Origin: Firmicutes bacterium UBA5388
GTDB taxonomy: Bacteria; Bacillota; UBA4882; UBA10575
Length of the DNA stretch: 47,557 nucleotides
Reading direction: 5' to 3'
Assembly: GCA_002409975.1 (NCBI GenBank)
Contig: DHOO01000057.1
Location: 833-48,389, forward strand
Below the pieces are notes generated by a model. The model was given only the letters and a program-made list of their open reading frames with translations, was not told where the DNA came from and searched no databases. Position numbers and translations under genes: made by a program. Below are positions 33,093 through 40,777 of this stretch, piece by piece. Position 1 is the first letter of the stretch; each line of letters opens with the position of its first letter.

Positions 33093-34373
33093 TTAAGACC
33101 CGTTGATAGCACATATTTTTTTATAAAAAGCCGAAACCTCGGAAGATGGTTGTAAACCCAATTCTTCCGAAATAGTTTGGGAAAATACCGTATACTGTTT
33201 TTTTACCGCTGATTGATCACCCATTTCGGCAAAGGCTGTTAGTAACAACCGTAATACTTCTTCCGAGTAAGGTTTTAATGCCGTTAGTTGGTGTAAATGA
33301 GTGACAGCTCTTGAATACATTTTATTTTTCAGGTAATAAACTGCTAACTTTTGTTTTAATTCGATATTTAAATTTCTCAATTCTTCTTGAACCGGGATAA
33401 CCCATTGATAGTCGAGGTCTTCAAGATAATCGCCCCGGTAAAGCAATATTGCGGCTTCCAACTCATTAGCCAAATTTTCGGTCATGGTTTTCTCTAAGGC
33501 CAAATGAGCAATTTCTTTAAATTGACGCTGGTCGGTTAGGATACTTCCGGGCCGGAGCTGATAACGTTTAGAACCGCGAATGATAATCTCTTTATTGGTA
33601 AACTGTTGCAAAAGCCGCCGTAAATAATAAAGAGTAGTGTGAAACAAAGCAGAAGCTTTATCGGGATCAAAATTCGGCCAAAGATCCTCCAAGATTTGGT
33701 CGGTGCTTACCGGCTTATCCTGATGGGCAAGGTACGCCAAAAGATCGCGGGTTTTTACAGTCCGCCAACTGGTCGCGTCAAGTTCCTGTTCACGATGAAA
33801 AACCCGGATTGGCCCAAACATTTGGACACTGAAAAAATAAGAACCAGTCTCTTCCTGAACTACCGCTTCTTGCTTTAATCCGAATTTTTCGCGTTTTATG
33901 GATGTAATACTCCGCAACGCAACATCGCTATCCTTCTCTAATGCATGAAGATTCTTTTCTAACGCCGTCAAAATTTCCAGTCGTTTCTTGACTTCCCTGT
34001 GGTCCCCGATCTCCATGAAAATCGTGCTTAAGATGATCTCACAAATAGGCGCAATCATTCCATCTTGTGACAGGGCGTCCTGAAGAGCCTTCTCTCCGAT
34101 AGTCAACGCTTCAACCCAGCGCCCTTTCTTGGAATATACTAATGCCAAAAATGAACGGTTAAGAATATTAAAATAATGGTCGCTTCCAATCTGCTGGGCG
34201 GCTTCGACACCGCGTCGGAAATAGTATTCAGCTGAATCAAGAGCATTACGCTGATGATAAATATAATCTGATTGTCTGAAGGCCGGTGGTTGATTATTAA
34301 ATAATTCATTATTTTCCAGATAGCCTTGACTCTTTTCTTCTAAATGTAGTTTGCGGTTTCCGTAAAGTACCAT
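33093..34373 (-). CDS. BTAD/SARP-type transcriptional regulator (426 aa)
   Basis: From the end: a bacterial transcriptional activator domain made of TPR-like helices (about 270-420, EAAILLYRGDYLEDLDYQWV is diagnostic), preceded by an OmpR-like winged helix (FFSVQMFGPIRVFHREQELDATSWRTVKTRDLLAYLA), and an N-terminal TPR stretch (about 40-150). ATG at 34373 with AGGAGG upstream is chosen. Relatives are often longer, with an AAA ATPase in front; here that part is absent, so this could be a shortened form. It is divergent from the binding-protein/LuxR unit, an obvious candidate target. Confidence 0.85.
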   Translation of the reverse strand: MVLYGNRKLHLEEKSQGYLENNELFNNQPPAFRQSDYIYHQRNALDSAEYYFRRGVEAAQQIGSDHYFNILNRSFLALVYSKKGRWVEALTIGEKALQDALSQDGMIAPICEIILSTIFMEIGDHREVKKRLEILTALEKNLHALEKDSDVALRSITSIKREKFGLKQEAVVQEETGSYFFSVQMFGPIRVFHREQELDATSWRTVKTRDLLAYLAHQDKPVSTDQILEDLWPNFDPDKASALFHTTLYYLRRLLQQFTNKEIIIRGSKRYQLRPGSILTDQRQFKEIAHLALEKTMTENLANELEAAILLYRGDYLEDLDYQWVIPVQEELRNLNIELKQKLAVYYLKNKMYSRAVTHLHQLTALKPYSEEVLRLLLTAFAEMGDQSAVKKQYTVFSQTISEELGLQPSSEVSAFYKKICAINGS

Positions 34374-34419
34374 TTTTAGCGCTGTCCTCCTTATTTTAAA
34401 CACAGCATATATTGTTTAA

Positions 34420-34456
34420 GGAATTGCATAATTAAATTAAGTAATTATGCAATTCC
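34420..34456. repeat. Dispersed inverted-repeat element, copy B (perfect palindrome)
   Basis: GGAATTGCATAATTA (34420-34434), 7-base spacer, TAATTATGCAATTCC (34442-34456). The arms are those of the element at 11381-11455. It lies in the divergent promoter region of the BTAD regulator. Confidence 0.75.
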
Positions 34457-34589
34457 CTCAGTTGACCCAGTTGACTTAGTTAAATTAACTGATAGAATAA
34501 AAATAATCAGGTGTTTTATTGCAACTAATATGACATATAAACGTTGATCTTTCCCTTACAAATACTATACAATGTTTCCCGTTTTTTAT

Positions 34590-34608
34590 AATCACCCGAA
34601 GGGTGATT
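34590..34608. promoter_or_regulatory. Palindrome with GGGTGATT repeats before the binding-protein gene
   Basis: AATCACCC-GAA-GGGTGATT is a perfect hairpin; two more GGGTGATT copies follow at 34624 and 34636, the last over the ribosome binding site and start. Candidate operator or translational control element. Confidence 0.45.
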
Positions 34609-34637
34609 GAGGGTTCAAAAGAGGGGTGATTTTTGGG

Positions 34638-36050
34638 GTGATTTTACAAAAAAAGATCGATTTCTCAAAATTAACTGAGGTATTCTCTTTTAAAAAAAGG
34701 TTTACCCAAATAATACTAGGCAGTATACTGCTTTATTCTCTCACAGGCTGTGGCGAGTTACGGTTAGATCCGAAAAATCCGGTGACCATTACCATGTGGC
34801 ACAATTATGGCGGCCAGATGCAAAAAGTTATGGATGGACTAATTGACGAGTTTAACAGCTCAATTGGGCGGAAGAAAGGCGTCATTATAAGTGTCACTTC
34901 AATCTCGGCCTCGAAAGATATCCAAGAAAAGCTTTTAATGATCGCCGCGGGCGACCCCGGCGCCCCGGAGATGCCGGATATTGTAACCGCTTATCCCAAA
35001 ACAGCCCTCACCCTATTCGAACAGGGATTATTAGCCCCTTTGGATGACCAATTCACCGCTAAAGAACTGGGAGCATATCTACCCCAATTTATCGGGGAAG
35101 GCAGACTCCCCGACGGAAAACTTTATGTATTCCCCATTGCCAAGTCCACCGAGGTCCTATTTGTCAATCAGACCTTATTTGACCGCTTTTCCGCCGCCAC
35201 TGGCATTACCCTTAACAGCCTTGCCACTTTCGAGGGGATCGCTGATGCTGCGGTCAAATATTATAAGTGGACTGATTCTTTGACCCCCAATAAAGAAAAT
35301 GACGGTAAGGCGTTTTACACTGCCGATTCCTGGTTTAATATTGCCCAGGTTGGGATCGCCCAGTTGGGTGGCGAATTTGTGACTCCGGAATATCTGTATG
35401 TCGCTTCGGGTGTTTTTCGGCGTATTTGGGATTTCACTGTTCTCCCCGCGCTGGCGGGCGGTTATGCGGTAACTAATGGTTACTCCTCCGATCTCTCCAA
35501 AACAGGCGAGATTGTCTGCTCAACCGGATCGACGGCGGGAATTCTTTTTTACGGCGACAGTATTACCTATCCGGATAATACTACTGAAGCTACTACCTAC
35601 ACTATCTTACCTTACCCGGTTTTTAAGGGCGGCAAAAAAATCGCCTTACAAAGGGGCGGAGGCATGTGCGTCGGACGCTCTTCACCCAAAAAAGAATATG
35701 CCGCCGTGTTATTTTTAAAATGGTTCACCCAACCGGACCAGAACATGCGTTTTGTCTCCTCAACCGGTTACCTGCCCGTAACCAAAAAAGCCTTTGAAAA
35801 CAACATGAAACAGGAAATCAATACGGTGAAAAATATGAATCTAAAGAAGTTGCTAAAAGCGGCCACTCAAATGTACGGGGAATATACCTTTCTGATTCCA
35901 CCAAACTATGAAAAATTCGACGGACTGAGTAAAGAATACGAGATCAAGATCAAGCAATCCATGCTGGAAGGAAGGGCGAGAATTTCGCGGGATCATAAAG
36001 CGGTATCGGTTATTAGTGAAGAACTTTATCGGGCCTTTGCCAATTTTTGA
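34638..36050 (+). CDS. Orphan lipoprotein solute-binding protein (470 aa)
   Basis: Family 1 extracellular binding protein. A basic n-region and hydrophobic stretch end in the lipobox LTGC, with C38 as the lipidation site; the mature part begins PVTITMWHNYGGQMQKVMDGLIDEFN and carries FPIAKSTEVLFVNQTLFD and GYLPVTKKAFEN. GTG at 34638 has GAGGGGTGA upstream; GTG 34626 is also possible. No permease or ATPase gene lies nearby. The next gene, 28 bases on, encodes a membrane LuxR-type sensor, so this protein may present a ligand to the sensor rather than to a transporter. Confidence 0.88.
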   Translation: MILQKKIDFSKLTEVFSFKKRFTQIILGSILLYSLTGCGELRLDPKNPVTITMWHNYGGQMQKVMDGLIDEFNSSIGRKKGVIISVTSISASKDIQEKLLMIAAGDPGAPEMPDIVTAYPKTALTLFEQGLLAPLDDQFTAKELGAYLPQFIGEGRLPDGKLYVFPIAKSTEVLFVNQTLFDRFSAATGITLNSLATFEGIADAAVKYYKWTDSLTPNKENDGKAFYTADSWFNIAQVGIAQLGGEFVTPEYLYVASGVFRRIWDFTVLPALAGGYAVTNGYSSDLSKTGEIVCSTGSTAGILFYGDSITYPDNTTEATTYTILPYPVFKGGKKIALQRGGGMCVGRSSPKKEYAAVLFLKWFTQPDQNMRFVSSTGYLPVTKKAFENNMKQEINTVKNMNLKKLLKAATQMYGEYTFLIPPNYEKFDGLSKEYEIKIKQSMLEGRARISRDHKAVSVISEELYRAFANF

Positions 36051-36078
36051 AGAATCTAGCGGGAAAGGTGCGCGAAAT

Positions 36079-37710
36079 ATGTTCAAGCCAAGCATCTCGT
36101 TAAAGGAGTTTCTTAAAGGAATCCGCTCGTTTGGAAAAAACGGACTTTCCCTGCAAAGACGCTCATTTGCTTTTTTCCTCCTTTTTCTGGTTGCTGTTAT
36201 GGCCGGACTATTATTGATTCTCTTCTCCACCGGGGTCTTTTCCGTCGGGCGGAAGGAATGCCAGGTCTTTTTAAAGAACGAGCTGGGGCATACTGCCGGG
36301 AGTGTATCGCGGGAGTTCGGCATCCTCTCGGTGGAGGGCGTTTCGCTAGCCAAACGTTTAACCGAACAAATTGATGAAAGACTGGAAGCCAAAGGCTTAA
36401 CCCCTTCCGAGTTGAAGAATAATCCTCGGCTATTAGAGTCGCTTCTCAGCCAGTCGGTGGAGCAACTGATCGCGGCCCTGGAAAAAAACATGAGCAGCGG
36501 TGTGTTCCTGACGCTGGACGCCACGGTCAATCCGGTACTGGTAATCGCGGAACGTTCCCGCGCCGGGCTTTTTTTGAAAAACATGGAACCAAACATCATT
36601 AACCTCGCTTCTCCTGCGGTCCGCTTTTTACGGGGCCCTGCATCGATTGCTCGCCAAAAACATCTAAATTTACTGCCCCAATGGCAAATGGAATTCGATG
36701 TGGAGCCCGGCGATTATTTCTTTACCACCATAAACGCGGCGGCGGGCAGCGATCTTCCATTGTCACGTTTATACTACTGGAACCCCGGCTGCGCGTTTGC
36801 GGATGACTGCGAGAAAGCCATGTTATTGTGCGTGCCGCTCATTACCTCCGATGGTATTATAGGGGTTTGCGGATTCGAGGTCAGCGCGATGTTATTCAAA
36901 CTGCAAAACACTCCCGCCAGTTCTACCTACACCCGTGCCTTTGCTATGCTTGCGCCCTTAGAAGGCAATACTCTCGACGCGACTAGAGCATTATACGCCG
37001 GTAACTATACAGCCACGCCCTCCCGCATCGGAGGTTTTTTGTCCATCAAAAATTCGGGAAACGGTATTTTAAGTTATTCGTCTCCGGACGGCGCAATCTA
37101 TTCCGGCCTGCATCAAAAAATAAACCTTTACCCTAAAAACTCAGTGTTTTCTGGCAATGAGTGGGTACTGGCTATTTTAATTCCGGATCAAGATTTGGCG
37201 GCAAAGATGATGAGGCAGAACCGGCGTATTCTGATTTTACTTCTTATGTTGCTCGTTTTCAGCGTGGTTGCAGCGTTGTTGATCAGTCGTAGACACGTCG
37301 CGCCGGTGGTAGGCGCCCTTGAAATGGTAAAAACCGGCAAGGTTTCAGCATATGAAAAAACTAACATTCAAGAAATCGACGATCTAATTACTTTTTTGGC
37401 TTCACAAGACGCGTCCAACGATCTTTCATTCCGGATGGATGAAGCGCCGGAAACCTCCACCCTGTTCCAAAACTTTGTCAAAAACATCGAGACCCTTTCC
37501 CCCGCTGAGCGCTCCGTATTCAATCTTTATATGGAAGGGTACACAGCGAAGGAGATAACTGAAATACTGTGTCTGTCCATCAACACCATCAAAACCCATA
37601 ACAAAAGGATTTATTCCAAACTAAACGTTACCTCCCGTAAAGAGTTGCTCGTCTATGTTAAAATGATGCAGGAGAAAGAAGGATTTATTGACGCTGAAGA
37701 TGGAGAATAA
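36079..37710 (+). CDS. Membrane-anchored sensor/LuxR-type transcription regulator (543 aa)
   Basis: One-component regulator tethered in the membrane. TM1 is about 31-52 and TM2 about 383-403; the 330 residues between are extracytoplasmic and read like a Cache-type double sensor domain (ECQVFLKNELGHTAGSVSREFGILSVEG, LLCVPLITSDGIIGVCGFEVS). After a HAMP-like linker the C-terminus (473-532) is a LuxR helix-turn-helix (LSPAERSVFNLYMEGYTAKE, then LCLSINTIKTHNKRIYSKL). There is no kinase or receiver domain. ATG at 36079 is chosen with AAAGGTG upstream. Cotranscribed with the lipoprotein binding protein. Confidence 0.88.
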   Translation: MFKPSISLKEFLKGIRSFGKNGLSLQRRSFAFFLLFLVAVMAGLLLILFSTGVFSVGRKECQVFLKNELGHTAGSVSREFGILSVEGVSLAKRLTEQIDERLEAKGLTPSELKNNPRLLESLLSQSVEQLIAALEKNMSSGVFLTLDATVNPVLVIAERSRAGLFLKNMEPNIINLASPAVRFLRGPASIARQKHLNLLPQWQMEFDVEPGDYFFTTINAAAGSDLPLSRLYYWNPGCAFADDCEKAMLLCVPLITSDGIIGVCGFEVSAMLFKLQNTPASSTYTRAFAMLAPLEGNTLDATRALYAGNYTATPSRIGGFLSIKNSGNGILSYSSPDGAIYSGLHQKINLYPKNSVFSGNEWVLAILIPDQDLAAKMMRQNRRILILLLMLLVFSVVAALLISRRHVAPVVGALEMVKTGKVSAYEKTNIQEIDDLITFLASQDASNDLSFRMDEAPETSTLFQNFVKNIETLSPAERSVFNLYMEGYTAKEITEILCLSINTIKTHNKRIYSKLNVTSRKELLVYVKMMQEKEGFIDAEDGE

Positions 37711-37983
37711 ATATAATAAACCTACTGTGGCTGTTAGACAAACTTGAGGTGTTGAACATATGCAATTGCTTCTTTATTCAAAGCAGGGCGCCAGTGTTGA
37801 TACTTATAAGCCATGTATAAATCGGAAAGTGTATACTATCTTTGTGATGAGAAGACTAGAGATTTACTAATCTGGTTGAGCAATCCAGTGGATTATTAAA
37901 CGTTTTTAGGCTTAAGCGCCATGAGTGGCTGGAATAAGCTGCGAGATTCGTATCCGGCTTAGTTGGATAAGAGTGGTGATATC

Positions 37984-38919
37984 GTGAAGCTAGATAGGTT
38001 GCTCTCAATTTTAATGCTATTATTACGAAAAGACCGGGTCCAAGCCAAGGAACTAGCGGAAAAATTTGAGGTTTCCACGCGAACTATCCTTCGCGATATT
38101 GATGCTATCAACCTGGCAGGGATACCGATCGTAACTTATCAGGGTGTTAACGGCGGTATTGGGATTGCCGAAGGATACCGGCTTGACCGGAGCATCCTGA
38201 CTTCTGATGAGATGGTTTCTATTATTACTTCTTTAAAAGGAATGGCCCGATTAATTCCGGAAAGTCAACATGAGATTCTGTTGGAAAAATTAAAGAACAT
38301 CTTAAACCTATCACAACTAGAGAAGTTGGAATCAAAAACCAGGCAATTGATTATTGACCCTTCTCCTTGGTTTAACTTTGAACAAATCAAAGAAAAGCTA
38401 ACAGACTTTAAGAAAGCGATTGAGGAGCATAAAGAAGTTCTATTCTGCTACCTGGATCCTACTGGCAATGAGACTGAGAGAAGAGTTGAACCCTACTTTC
38501 TAATTTTAAAAGGGCAAAACTGGTATCTTTATGCCTTTTGCCATCTGCGCCAGGATTTTCGTTTATTTAAGCTTTCTAGAATCAAAGAATTTCAAGTAAC
38601 TAATCTTCTTTTCGAACCGCGAACTATTTCTGAAGAGCAAACCTTTTTCAACCGGGAGTGGCAAACAACAGGAAATCTAGTTACTTTGGAGTTGGTATTT
38701 GCTAAGGAAATGAAGTCTATTGTTGTTGAATGGTTTGGTGAAGATGTGGTCGAAAATCAAGAAGGTCAGCTCCTAGTGAAGACGACGCTTCCTGAAAATA
38801 ATTGGCTTTATGGGTTTATCCTTAGTTTTGGTAGTGGAATCGAAGTTATTAACCCCCCTCATATTCGTTCCATCGTGGCGAGAATAGCAAAAGAAATTTA
38901 TGAAAAACATTCTCTGTAA
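37984..38919 (+). CDS. WYL-domain regulator, DeoR/YafY type (311 aa)
   Basis: N-terminal HTH_11 (KLDRLLSILMLLLRKDRVQAKELAEKFEVSTRTILRDIDAIN), a middle segment and a WYL domain (VLFCYLDPTGNETERRVEPYFLILKGQNWYLYAFCHLRQDFRLFKLSRI), followed by a WCX end. WYL domains bind small ligands or nucleic acid. GTG at 37984 fits the usual MKLDRL opening; TTG 37963 is the longer alternative. It is followed by two palindromes and a GyrI-like gene that it may control; HTH_11-WYL plus GyrI-like neighbours are a frequent combination. Confidence 0.9.
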   Translation: MKLDRLLSILMLLLRKDRVQAKELAEKFEVSTRTILRDIDAINLAGIPIVTYQGVNGGIGIAEGYRLDRSILTSDEMVSIITSLKGMARLIPESQHEILLEKLKNILNLSQLEKLESKTRQLIIDPSPWFNFEQIKEKLTDFKKAIEEHKEVLFCYLDPTGNETERRVEPYFLILKGQNWYLYAFCHLRQDFRLFKLSRIKEFQVTNLLFEPRTISEEQTFFNREWQTTGNLVTLELVFAKEMKSIVVEWFGEDVVENQEGQLLVKTTLPENNWLYGFILSFGSGIEVINPPHIRSIVARIAKEIYEKHSL

Positions 38920-38946
38920 ACATGACATAGTGTTGTCATGTTTACA
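38915..38946. promoter_or_regulatory. Palindrome overlapping the WYL gene stop
   Basis: TGTAAACATGAC (38915-38926) and GTCATGTTTACA (38935-38946) are perfect 12-bp arms around 8 bases; no T-run follows. The TGACA-n6-TGTCA core suggests a dimeric regulator site rather than a terminator. Confidence 0.6.
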
Positions 38947-38958
38947 TGATATGATGGA

Positions 38959-39052
38959 CCTGAATCCGTGACTTATAAATCCATACCAGGGTAAACGCTA
39001 TCGCAAACTATCGCGATTTACCATGGTATTCCAAGGATGTCACGGAATCAGG
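38959..39052. repeat. Long imperfect inverted repeat before the GyrI-like gene
   Basis: CCTGAATCCGTGAC (38959-38972) pairs with GTCACGGAATCAGG (39039-39052) with one mismatch; inside, CCATACCAGGGTAAA (38981-38995) pairs with TTTACCATGGTATT (39017-39030). The loop repeats TATCGC. The RNA would form a 94-base hairpin ending 30 bases before the start codon. Confidence 0.75.
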
Positions 39053-39081
39053 ATGGAATAAACATTGAAAGGGGTAAGATT

Positions 39082-39540
39082 ATGGATTATAAGATTGAAT
39101 TAACTGAAGAGGTAGAGCAACCGGTTCTTTCGATGCGCACAGTAACTGCGGTCACTAACCTTCCACAAGAATTAGGCAAGGCTTACCACGCCATTATTGA
39201 TTATCTGCAACAAAACGGAACGCAGCCTTCCGGTCCTGCTTTTGCCGCATACTACAACATGGATATGGAGAATCTCGATGTGGAGATGGGATTTCCTGTG
39301 GTAAAGAAGATTCCTGGTCAAGGAGAGATTAAGTCGAGTGTCATCCCTGGAGGGAAACAAGTCTCCTGTCTTTATAAAGGACCCTACCAGGAGTGCGGAC
39401 CGGTATATGAAGCGATGACCAAATGGGTACAGGAAAAAGGGCAGACCCTTACTGGAGTGGCCTATGAGTTTTACTATAACTCTCCTCAGGAAGTGCCGGA
39501 GAGCGAGCTTCTGACCAAAATTATGTTTCCGCTAAAATAG
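39082..39540 (+). CDS. GyrI-like / AraC effector-binding domain protein (152 aa)
   Basis: Stand-alone GyrI-like domain: YKIELTEEVEQPVLSMRTVTAV at the start, FAAYYNMDMENLDVEMGFPV and PGGKQVSCLYKGPYQECGPVYEAMTKWVQ in the middle. ATG at 39082 with AAGGGG upstream is chosen over the earlier frame. It probably binds a small hydrophobic or cationic compound. Sits behind a WYL regulator and a long hairpin leader. Confidence 0.88.
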   Translation: MDYKIELTEEVEQPVLSMRTVTAVTNLPQELGKAYHAIIDYLQQNGTQPSGPAFAAYYNMDMENLDVEMGFPVVKKIPGQGEIKSSVIPGGKQVSCLYKGPYQECGPVYEAMTKWVQEKGQTLTGVAYEFYYNSPQEVPESELLTKIMFPLK

Positions 39541-39563
39541 GGGAGGAAAATTGTAATTGGGTT

Positions 39564-39604
39564 AAACCCGGCGGCTGGATATGGTTACCTCGCTGGGTTT
39601 TTCT
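39564..39604 (+). terminator. Intrinsic terminator after the GyrI-like gene
   Basis: AAACCC-G-GCG (39564-39573) pairs with CGC-T-GGGTTT (39591-39600), followed by T-rich sequence. Confidence 0.8.
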
Positions 39605-39621
39605 TAATTTTTGCTTTGTAA

Positions 39622-40067
39622 ATGCTAAGGATGACTTCCATGTCGCTCAAAGATGTAAAACATAAGGTCTTTATCGAATATGGGCATGCAGAGGAAGCCT
39701 GGGCGCCGATTGACGCCTCGGGATATATGCTAATTAATTGTTTTTGGGTGGCAGGTAGTTATAAAGGACAAGGGTATGGGAAGAAACTGTTAAAAGAATG
39801 TTTGAAGGATTCCAAAGATAAGAATGGGGTTGTGGTTATTTAAATCAATGCCCATATACCGAGCATTATGTAGAGGAAATTGCGGAAATGGCTGATGAAT
39901 ATGGGATTCCCTTTATGAAGACTAGAATAGAAAGTAAGGAAGAAGCGCAAAGTCTGTCTTGCGTAATTTACAGTCTATTTTATAACGGCAAGTTCATAAC
40001 GAATGAAATAATGAACAAAAGTAAGTTTGAAAAACTTTGGAGTAAGGTTAAGAAATATTCTTCATAA
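39622..40067 (+). pseudogene. GNAT acetyltransferase with YoaP domain, broken
   Basis: The first part (SLKDVKHKVFIEYGHAEEAW, PIDASGYMLINCFWVAGSYKGQGYGKKLLKECLKDSK) is the acetyl-CoA-binding core of YoaP-type acetyltransferases, missing about 50 N-terminal residues. At TAA 39841 the frame ends, and in another frame YLNQCPYTEHYVEEIAEMAD and SLFYNGKFITNEIMNKSKFEKL give the C-terminal YoaP domain to TAA 40065. About 80 residues between the parts are lost. Confidence 0.82.
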
Positions 40068-40076
40068 AATTATACC

Positions 40077-40105
40077 TTGACAAATGTGTATAGTAGCTAT
40101 ATACT
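40077..40105 (+). promoter_or_regulatory. Promoter and operator of the MarR-type gene
   Basis: TTGACA (40077-40082), 17-base spacer, TATACT (40100-40105). The palindrome GTATAGTAGCTATA (40088-40101) lies in the spacer and -10 box and recurs at 40740. Transcription should start near 40112, which is the first ATG, so the mRNA may be leaderless. Confidence 0.78.
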
Positions 40106-40111
40106 TTTCTT

Positions 40112-40594
40112 ATGATAAACATGAAATTTAAAAACAGAACAAAAATCAGCTACACATTTTTGCGGGTAGTTACAAAGATATCCGGGCTTGAAAGGAAAAC
40201 TCGGTATTACGGGACAGATCAGCCTTTATATGAAGCTGAAATTCATATGATCAAATCCATCAAAGAAAATGAAGGCATTCACGTGACGGGTTTGGCAGAT
40301 ATGCTGGGCGTGACGAAAGGCGCAGTTTCCCAGATTATTATGAAGCTTGAACACAAGGGCATGGTCGTCAAGGACACCGACCCCAGCAACTTATCAAGGC
40401 TGGTGCTCCGGCTGACACCAAAGGGCGAAACGGCTTACCTGCATCATGAAAAGTTGCATCTGGAATTCGACGGGCTTTTTAACGCGGCGCTCGGAAATGC
40501 CACAGAGGAAATGAAAATGTTTCTGAAGGACTTTCTGAATTCGCTGGATGGAAAAATCGACGCCTTTGAAAAGGAAGATCGTACAGATTTATGA
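40112..40594 (+). CDS. MarR-family transcriptional regulator (160 aa)
   Basis: Winged-helix repressor: AEIHMIKSIKENEGIHVTGLADMLGVTKGAVSQIIMKLEHKGMVVKD with wing LRLTPKG, and flanking dimerisation helices. ATG at 40112 or 40121; neither has a ribosome binding site, in keeping with a leaderless message. The MATE exporter gene follows, and the same operator stands before both, so this protein most likely represses itself and the exporter until a drug or toxic ligand binds. Both genes are G+C-richer than the flanks. Confidence 0.9.
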   Translation: MINMKFKNRTKISYTFLRVVTKISGLERKTRYYGTDQPLYEAEIHMIKSIKENEGIHVTGLADMLGVTKGAVSQIIMKLEHKGMVVKDTDPSNLSRLVLRLTPKGETAYLHHEKLHLEFDGLFNAALGNATEEMKMFLKDFLNSLDGKIDAFEKEDRTDL

Positions 40595-40648
40595 TTGAAA
40601 AGGGAGATAATATTATGCTTTCATCTGTGAATAGAGTGTCTTTTTACC

Positions 40649-40675
40649 CAAAGAGTATAGCTACTACACTCTTTG
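40649..40675. promoter_or_regulatory. Third operator-like palindrome / stem-loop between marR-type and MATE genes
   Basis: Arms CAAAGAGT and ACTCTTTG flank ATAGCTACTAC, whose complement GTAGTAGCTATAC is the MarR operator lacking two bases. It may be a terminator, a weak operator, or both. Confidence 0.5.
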
Positions 40676-40739
40676 TTGTAGGCTATCTTAAACCGCCTCA
40701 ATTAGAAAAGGAATCAACAATATATTTTTTAAGCAAAGC

Positions 40740-40754
40740 GTATAGTAGCTATAC
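40740..40754. promoter_or_regulatory. MarR operator before the MATE exporter gene
   Basis: GTATAGTAGCTATAC is a perfect palindrome (6-bp arms, TAG centre), sharing 14 bases with the site in the regulator promoter; 23 bases before the MATE start. Confidence 0.75.
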
Positions 40755-40777
40755 CTTAATGAAAGGATTTGATAAGT

